Of a stretch of DNA of 64,000 nucleotides, positions 57,422-64,000 are shown piece by piece. Within the stretch, counting starts at the first letter, position 1, and every line of letters begins with the position of its first letter. The position numbers and the translations under genes are program-made. The notes under the pieces were generated by a model. The model saw only the letters and a program-made list of their open reading frames with translations, was not told the origin of the DNA and did not search any database. The DNA comes from Marvania coccoides (Eukaryota > Chlorophyta > Trebouxiophyceae > Chlorellales > Chlorellaceae): positions 997,501 to 1,061,500 of the forward strand of contig OY978098.1 in the NCBI GenBank assembly GCA_963854735.1, read 5' to 3'.

Positions 57422-57868
57422 CTATTCCGTTGCCGCCCCCGCCCCCTCTTCACCCTCAATCTGAATCGCTCCTTCAGGCATATCCACGAACTCCACGTCG
57501 TTGTCAAAGTCGAACCCTTCAGGCAAATCCACATTGTCGGACAGCTCGATGCCCTCGACTGAAAAGTCTCCTTCAGAAGCGTCCCCATCCACCTCTTGCC
57601 CGTCTTCCCCCCCCTCCTCTTCACCTCCCTCCTGCGGTGCTGCGGCTTTCACCATATCTGCGATCTTTCCTCCCATCATCGACTCGAAGAAAGCAGCCGG
57701 GATGGCAAACGATTCGCCGCCCTCCTCACCTTCGTCTTCTTCATCTCCTTCCTCCATGTCCACTGGGAACGGCGCGCTGTCGTCCTCTTCCTCGTACGCG
57801 AAATCCTCTTCCTGCTCTTCACCCGGAGGTGGGGAAGGCTGCAGGCCAGGTGCGGTGCCGTCATACCT

Positions 57869-57900
<32 letters not shown>

Positions 57901-59728
57901 GGGGAAAATAAATAAATAGAGTAGTAAGTGAAACCAGCAATGGTTGGGCAACACGAAAAAGGAAGAAGAGTAACTTTTGGAGGGGCAGACAGAGAAAGGG
58001 AGATGACAAAAATTACCCCCCCCCCCCCCCCCCCCCCCGCCCCCCCCAAGAACAGAATTATAAGTTGGTAATGAACCCGAATATTGTTTCAGCCTAAAAA
58101 CCTCACCACTTGACGTTTTCTTCGGTCCTTTCCAGGATCTCGTTCTCGATGTAGTCCAGCTCGTCCTCGCCGACGGCGTGCAGCCGCGCCAGCAGCTCCT
58201 TGCACGCGCCGTGCCCTGTCTCCTTCATTCCGTCCACGTAGTAGGCACACGTGCACATCTCATCCAGTGCCTTGTACTTGTATACGCCCGAGTCCGCAAA
58301 CAGCGTGCGGTCGTCGTAGTTGGGCAGATTCACCGCCATGTTGGCGTAGTGCTGGCAGGCGTCGTAATCATGGTAGAAAGTACGCGCCAGGCGCGCCAAA
58401 TTGTAAGGAGCTTCTTTGCGGGTCTTGATCAGCTTGTGCGCCTCTTCGTACGCGTGCACAGCGTCGTCCATGGTCACGTTCCTCGGCCCGGGGGCCTCCT
58501 CGGTAGGAATTCCAGCCTTCACCAGCGCCTCCGCCGTGGTGGCGTTCACCTCTGCGCTCCCGCTGTGCACGATCTGCTCCAGGTGGTTGCCGATGTCGCA
58601 CAGGCTGAGGTACATCTCTTCTGTCCACCCCTTTAAGGCCACACGCTCACCCCACTGCTGGATGGCCTTTTCCCGCAGCCCCATGGAGCGGTAGGTGTTG
58701 CCCAGGTAGAACCGGGTGCGGGGGTCGGTGGGGTCCTCCTCCAGCGCCGATTCCAGCAGCTTGGCGTCGCGGTCGAAGCCTCGGTTCCAATTGGAATGGT
58801 GCTGTGAGTAGATGGCCGGGGGGAGGGATCCGCAGTTGGAATCTGAGTCGTCGGCGGGGGCGATGTACTCGTGCACCTTGCCAAAGTACTTCCAGTCGAT
58901 GGAGGTGTTGACAATGCGCTTGTTGGAAAAGTCGGTGCCATGGCACTGCTCACGCAGCCTGGTAATGGATAAGAGAGGAAGGAATGAGATGGGAGTGCGA
59001 AATAAGAAAACGCGTCGAGTAAGAGAACCACTGTTAAGCTTTAAAAGAAAGAAAATTCAGCTGGAAAACTGCATAATTGGGGGTGGAAATCGCGAAGAAA
59101 CTTCCTTCTCACCAGTAACAGACCCCCTCGAGCTCCAATTCGGCCAGGTTGGTGCCGTCGTCCGTCTCCATCACCTGGTCAGCATCCAGCAGCAGCCAGT
59201 ACTGGCACTGATCCCCTAGCAGGCGCTTGCCGGCCTCCAAACACAGATTGCGGTTGTGCGAAAAATCCTTCCACTCGTGCGTTTCGACGGCTCCCGAGAT
59301 GTTCACGGCATCAAAGAACTTGCGCGCCACGTCAGGGGTGCCGTCCTTCGACCCAGTGTCGCAAAACATGTAGCCGGTGACGTGCTCGGCGGCGGCCTTC
59401 AGCGACGTCAACAACCGGTTGTTCACCTCGTCTTTGGCGATCATGTTCAAGCAGACGTTGGTCTTGATGTCTCTGGCAGCCAGTTTCACGCGTACTGCAC
59501 AGCAGGGTGGAAAAAGGGAAATGTTGGGAGGCGATCTCTCGGGGAAAAGATGCGAAACAAAGACGCAAGTTTTGGAAGAGTTGGGAGGTGGTGGGCATCA
59601 ATTTTGAGAGCGTGTTCGAGCTTACGTGCGGCGTGTGGATCCCTGCTTCGGCGTTGCATTTCGATGAGCCACGCTATCACAAGCGGTAAGATAAAGAGGG
59701 CGAGACCGCCCCAAGTTCGCGATCCCAT
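57422..59728 (-). CDS. Family 2-type glycosyltransferase with TPR-like repeats
   Basis: Four exons (59728-59626, 59494-59113, 58958-58107, 57866-57422; GT-AG) encode 593 aa. Type II topology: a membrane anchor (LALFILPLVIAWLIEMQRRS), then a GT-A domain (NVCLNMIAKDEVNNRLLTSL, FCDTGSKDGTPDVARKFFDA, HEWKDFSHNRNLCLEAGKRL, LLLDADQVMETDD with the metal-binding DAD), W-Y-F-G-K-VHEY, and TPR-like helices (RDAKLLESALEEDPTDPRTR, FYLGNTYRSMGLREKAIQQW). The last 150 residues are extremely acidic. Similar GT2-TPR proteins occur in bacteria, algae and giant viruses. The product is unknown; Golgi or ER is inferred. Confidence 0.82.
57869..57900. repeat. (GAAA)n tract in glycosyltransferase intron
   Basis: About eight tetranucleotide units immediately next to the 3' splice site of the last intron of the minus-strand gene. 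On the coding strand this is a CTTT polypyrimidine run in front of the acceptor, so it may double as the splicing polypyrimidine tract. Confidence 0.8.
58015..58048. repeat. Long C-run in glycosyltransferase intron
   Basis: A plus-strand run of about 23 C, one G and more C. It lies in the same intron as the GAAA tract and is a G-run on the transcribed strand, so it could form a quadruplex. Its exact length may be a sequencing artefact. Confidence 0.7.
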
Positions 59729-60350
59729 ACGCAAATTTTCTTTAGGTTCTACAGCTAATTGAAATAACCAAAGCGGGGGATGTTCGACCTAGTTAGTATT
59801 GATTGGCAGGGACCAGAATAGGCGGACAGCCCCTGGAAAAAAATGCCCCGTTAGGGTGGATGGCGAGCGGAGCGAGCAGGAGAATTAGCTCAAAGAGGTG
59901 GCAGACGAGGGAGGGGGGGGAATGAGGTTGTCAGCCGCATGGGGGTGGGGTGGGCCAAATAGTTAATTCTCCCGTTTGTATGGGCAGACTGCGGGGCAGC
60001 GGTGAGCCCGTACCGCGGTCATCAGAGGAAACCAGATTGATTTCAAGGCAGAACAAGTAGCTGGAATGCAGAGGGGACTATGCCTGAAAAAACAGTGCGG
60101 ATGGATGAGGCCATGTGCTCCCTGCGGCAAACCCTCAACTGAACTTAATAAGATTTCAATCAAAAGGCCAACAATAATGGAGTTTTAAACCTTGAGCACC
60201 ATGCACATACATATATATTAATCAGATATAATTTTTATTTATATCTATCAAAACAAATTTTCTTTGAAAACATCTATTATCTAATAAAAATGGATCAACC
60301 CGCTGAACCCTCTCCTCAACTGCCAACGACGCACAGCAGGCTAGCGCCTT
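59729..60350. other. Intergenic gap upstream of the glycosyltransferase
   Basis: About 620 bp with a GC-rich left part and an AT-rich right part. Short open frames (for example 59963-60163 minus) lack support. No gene seen. Confidence 0.5.
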
Positions 60351-60853
60351 TCAGCGGCGGTGGAAAGAGACGTAGCTCAGCAGCAGCGAGGTCCCCGTAC
60401 GGAAGGCAACCACGTAGGCCAGCACGATGAGCGGCGTGTAGAACACAAAGTTTTCGTCGTACCCAAAAAACTCCCCAACGAAGTCGCCCACGGTGCCGTC
60501 GATGGTGGTGGTGCCGTCAGCGGCCGCGATCTCGAAGGGGACGTCCGAGTCTGCCATTTGGCTGCCGGCGAGCCCCTCTAGGATGTAAGAGGTCGGGCTG
60601 AGGCGGTTGAGCCATTTCCACCCAGCAGGAGTTTGAGGGTAGGGGACCTGCGAAATAAGAAGGAGTGGTAGTAGAAGAAGACGACGTGAGAGGGATTATT
60701 GAAGGAAATTTGACAGGGGCGTCAAAGCATGTATATCGCAAAACAATTTCAACTAACTCACCAAGAATCCGTTGAAAATAGAGAAAATCTGGACAGGGAA
60801 ATAGAGAGGGGGGGGTATCAGTTGAAAATGCGTATGGTTAAATAAGCAGCACC

Positions 60854-60902
<49 letters not shown>

Positions 60903-63900
60903 TAATTAATGGCGGGTGGCGACCAGGAGAAAAAATGCTTACCTGGTTCAGGAAAGCGGCGCACAGCTGCGCCAGCAGCGGGTTTGGCGTTGCGAAGACG
61001 AGAAGCTGCCCCAGATAGGTGTCTGCACGAATAACAGTAACAATAGAGATATTAGAGTAGGATGAACGAGGCACACTAAAAAAACGGCCGATTTCCGAAC
61101 TCACAGAGGACGAGCGTCAGGAAGAAGAGCAGCAGGAAGAAGAAGAACTTCCACGCGACGGCCTGGAAGCCGACCATCCAGTAGCTGACGATCACCATGA
61201 CGAATGCCTGTACTGCCAAGTAAGGCAGCTCAGCGACACCCTGGGCAAAACCCAGGATTCTCGGGGCATACTGCAATAGAAGGGGTTTCAATTATTCGAT
61301 ATTAATAATATTTTAATTATATAAAGTAATAATATCTGTGTAAATTTTGAAAGTAAAATAGTTTCCTCCGCACCATCGCTGCAGCCCGTTCGCGGTAGAA
61401 CACAGTCCGCTCTGAGGACATGATGGGAATGACCGTCATGCAGTTAAACATGCCGTTGAAGATGGCCATCGAGAACGTGAGGCCCTGCGTTAAGTAAAGA
61501 AAGAAGGGAGCGTGAATTGATATGATGAAAAATGCCTCCTCCTCGTATTCTTAAACAAAATTAGCACTTGCCATGATATTCTGCACGGTATCAACGCCAG
61601 CAGGAGGCGCACCAGGGCGCACAGCTTTGCCCTCGTTGAGATACACCAGCCCTGCAGCACAACCACCAGAAGGACACGCGACCATGATTGAGATAGATTA
61701 AATTAAGAAAGCACGCCTTCCTATAATACTGAAAGTCACAGAGACACGAACATTTAACGTACCGTAGACCAGGGATATGCCCAGGGTCATCGCAATGCGC
61801 ACAAAGTTGTAGTGCGGCGCCCTCCAGTAGTACGCAAAGTACTTTTTCAGCAACTCCCGCAGCTGCGTCTTGCTGCAGGTGGCGTACAGTCCCGTCATCG
61901 CCAGCGGCTCGCTAGCATCCGAGCTGCTGGCCGCCAGCTCCCCCATCAGCTTGAGATTCACCTGCCGCAGCTCGCTCTTTTCGAAAGCATCGGGGAAACT
62001 AAGCTCCGCCGCTTTAAATGTGGTGGCCATGCTGCCGCCGGTCACCTCCAGCATCCAGGTGGCGGGGTTGTGCCCGGGCTGGATGGGGTCCACGCCTGGG
62101 TAGCTCTGCAGGTAGGCAATGAGGTCTGAGGACTCGCAGCCCAGCGGGCCAAAGTATGTCAGGCGTCCGCCCTTTTGCATCAGCACCAGTTGGTCGAAGG
62201 CCTCGAAGATCTCCATGCTGGGCTGGTGCACGGTCACCACGACGGTGCGGTTGCTGTTGGCGACGTTGCGCACCGCCCGCATGACAATGGCGGCGGCGCG
62301 AGCGTCGAGCCCGCTGGTGGGCTCGTCCTGACGAGAAAAATGAAAAATGAAAGAAACTCATTGAGCACTTGTGATATTGTGATTCATTATCAGTTAAAGA
62401 GCGCACGTATTTGTGTTTTGAAGGAAAGCAATGGTGTTCATAAAGCGCCCCTCAGCAAAATTTAAATGTGCCACAGTTAACTCACCATGAACATGACGCT
62501 GGGGTTGGCCACCATTTCCACGGCGATGCTGAGCCGCTTGCGCTGCTCGATCGACAGTCCGTCGGCCCCCGGCTCTCCCACAATGCTGCTGGCCTTTCCT
62601 CGCAGCTCCACAGTGTCCAGCGTGTGCTCAACGATGGCAGCCACCTGGGAGTCGCTCACCTCGGCTTCGTTCAGCCGCAGCCGGGCGCTGAAGGCCAGGC
62701 TCTCCTTGACCGTCAGCCTGGCGGAATGGATGTCCATTTGCTCGACTGCAAGAGAGCGGGGGAAAAAATAATTAAATAAATAAATAATAAAGGATATATA
62801 TGAGGGGGGTTGAAACAGCAGTGATGGTTATTCAGTACTGTAGTGTATTGTGTTCGTTTTCTTTCTTACCGTAGCCCACCACCCTGCTCCAGGTCTCCTG
62901 AACTTTCGGCCGACCGTTGACCAAAATTTCACCCCTAATCACGCCCTGCGTCTTGCGCCCCGCCACCACGTCCATAAGCGTGGTCTTCCCCGCCCCTGAC
63001 CCACCCATCAGCGCCACCAACTGGCCAGGGCAGGCGTAGAAGTCGATGTGGTTCAGCAGCCGCAGCTTCCCGGCAATTTCCTTATCTTCAGAGTCCTTGA
63101 TGACGTTGGGGGCTGTGCCACCGGAAGGGTCGTTGACGTAGTAGCAGATGTCGCGGCAGGAGAGCGTGATGGGCACAAAGGGCACCACCACGCCCTCTCT
63201 TTTCGCCGTCACCGCCGGCCGAGAAGGAGATGAAGGGGACGGCGGGGTTTCGCCGTCTGCGCGCTCTGCGGTGACTTCCGGACGGCCAGGGACGCGCTCC
63301 ACCGTGATTTGGGGCAGCGGCTCTGCGCCATCGAGGTCTGACTCGGTGTGCAAGGGCCCGGAGGGATCCGCTCCAACGGTGGAGGAAAGGAAGCGCTTGG
63401 ACCTGGCAGCGATGGCCTTGAGCGACTTGGCGGGAGAGAAGGTGCTGGAGGACTCGGTGAGGGAGTCCACGCGCACGCGGCGGATGTAGTTGAACAGCTC
63501 CTTTTGCATTTCTTCCTTCTGTTCCTCCACGGGAACTGCAGATCGCAAGAGAAGAGCAAGCAAGTAAGCGGAAGAGTGGATCAGTACGCAAACATGGTCA
63601 AAGATACTCGTCAGAAAACATAGAAGCGATACATATGTTGCAGGGGCAAAACATTTTTTTTAGCAGAAACACACCCATCGGCAATCAAAAAAATCTTCCC
63701 AATCAATAAATTCAAGGTGAAAGGGGGCTTACCATTGGGCTGGGGGGACGGGGGGTGGGTCCACGTCAGCGCCATCGCGCTCATGATGGTCACAACGAAG
63801 ATGTACCCCCAGTTGAACCCGACTGCGATCCAAATCCACACAGTGTCATCGGGCATGCCAAAGGAGTCCAAGACCACGGGACCAGCGGGGCCCCAGCGCG

Positions 63901-64000
63901 GGGCGGTGAGCTCGTTGATGCATAGGGCCCTGATGGAGTAGGCCATGGGGTTGAGTCCCCAGTAGATCCAGATGAGGTAAGCAGGGATGGAGGAGGCAAT
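60351..64000 (-). CDS. PDR-type ABCG transporter, C-terminal half (continues past right edge)
   Basis: Full-size ABCG (pleiotropic drug resistance) exporter. Ten exons are visible: 64000-63733, 63535-62870, 62745-62486, 62327-61763, 61651-61572, 61484-61374, 61270-61105, 61022-60943, 60788-60762 and 60647-60351. The first visible part ends transmembrane domain 1 (WIYWGLNPMAYSIRALCINE). The second nucleotide-binding domain has Walker A GGSGAGKTTL, Q-loop VEQMDIH, signature LSIEQRKRLSIAVEMVANPS, DEPTSGLDARAAAIV and TVHQPS; transmembrane domain 2 follows with SERTVFYRERAAAMYAP. The exon ending at 61572 has a GC donor (GCAAGT). The substrate cannot be inferred. Confidence 0.92.
60854..60902. repeat. 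A-run followed by (TA)n in an ABCG intron
   Basis: About 27 A followed by 11 TA units within an intron of the transporter gene. Confidence 0.9.

Overview
The window is nuclear DNA of a photosynthetic eukaryote, most likely a unicellular green alga (Viridiplantae). Plastid proteins support this: a ferredoxin-thioredoxin reductase catalytic chain, an HCF164-type thylakoid thioredoxin, a phosphoglucomutase with a plastid-like leader and a plastid-type TVP38/DedA protein. A CID8-13-type two-RRM protein, a family I know from plants and green algae, points the same way. Another alga with a primary plastid cannot be excluded. Exons are GC-rich, while introns and gaps are AT-rich with many simple repeats. 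I saw no rRNA, tRNA, CRISPR or complete transposon.

Layout, left to right. 0-8 kb: the 5' part of a large helical-repeat protein (-), an unknown two-exon gene (-) and GINS2/PSF2 (-). 7.7-17.6 kb: a bacterial-type RecD2 helicase (+), SPO11 (-), an MGST3-like MAPEG enzyme (+) with a frameshifted partial copy beside it, a TVP38 membrane protein (+) and a NUDT14-like Nudix hydrolase (+). 17.8-27.6 kb: GRWD1 (+), UTP12/WDR3 (+), a PPR protein (-), a FAM210/DUF1279 protein (+), a NUP50-like Ran-binding protein (+) and an mL40-like protein (+). 27.8-36.8 kb: plastid phosphoglucomutase (-), UVDE (+), a low-complexity nuclear-type protein (-), a 107-residue helical protein (+), a CBM20 starch-binding protein (+) and FTR-B (-). 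38-48.5 kb: a CID-type RRM protein (+), a class IV PLP enzyme (-), ATP12 (-), an HCF164-like thioredoxin (+), a membrane protein (-), a G-patch protein (-) and a signal-anchored membrane protein (+). 48.8-64 kb: topoisomerase III beta (-), OGG1 (-), EMC1 (+), a GT2/TPR glycosyltransferase (-) and the 3' half of a PDR-type ABCG transporter (-), which runs off the right edge.

Genes alternate strand and are closely spaced, with several head-to-head pairs; OGG1 and EMC1 start codons are only 82 bp apart. Six genes serve genome maintenance (GINS2, RecD2, SPO11, UVDE, TOP3B, OGG1) and two act in ribosome biogenesis (GRWD1, UTP12). The most striking feature is splicing. In my hand-built models about 15 of 71 introns start with GC rather than GT, mostly GCAAGT or GCGAGT, and reading frame and protein homology support them. 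That is far above the roughly 1% usual for eukaryotes. All exon borders were placed by eye from frame, splice consensus and family knowledge, without transcripts or searches.
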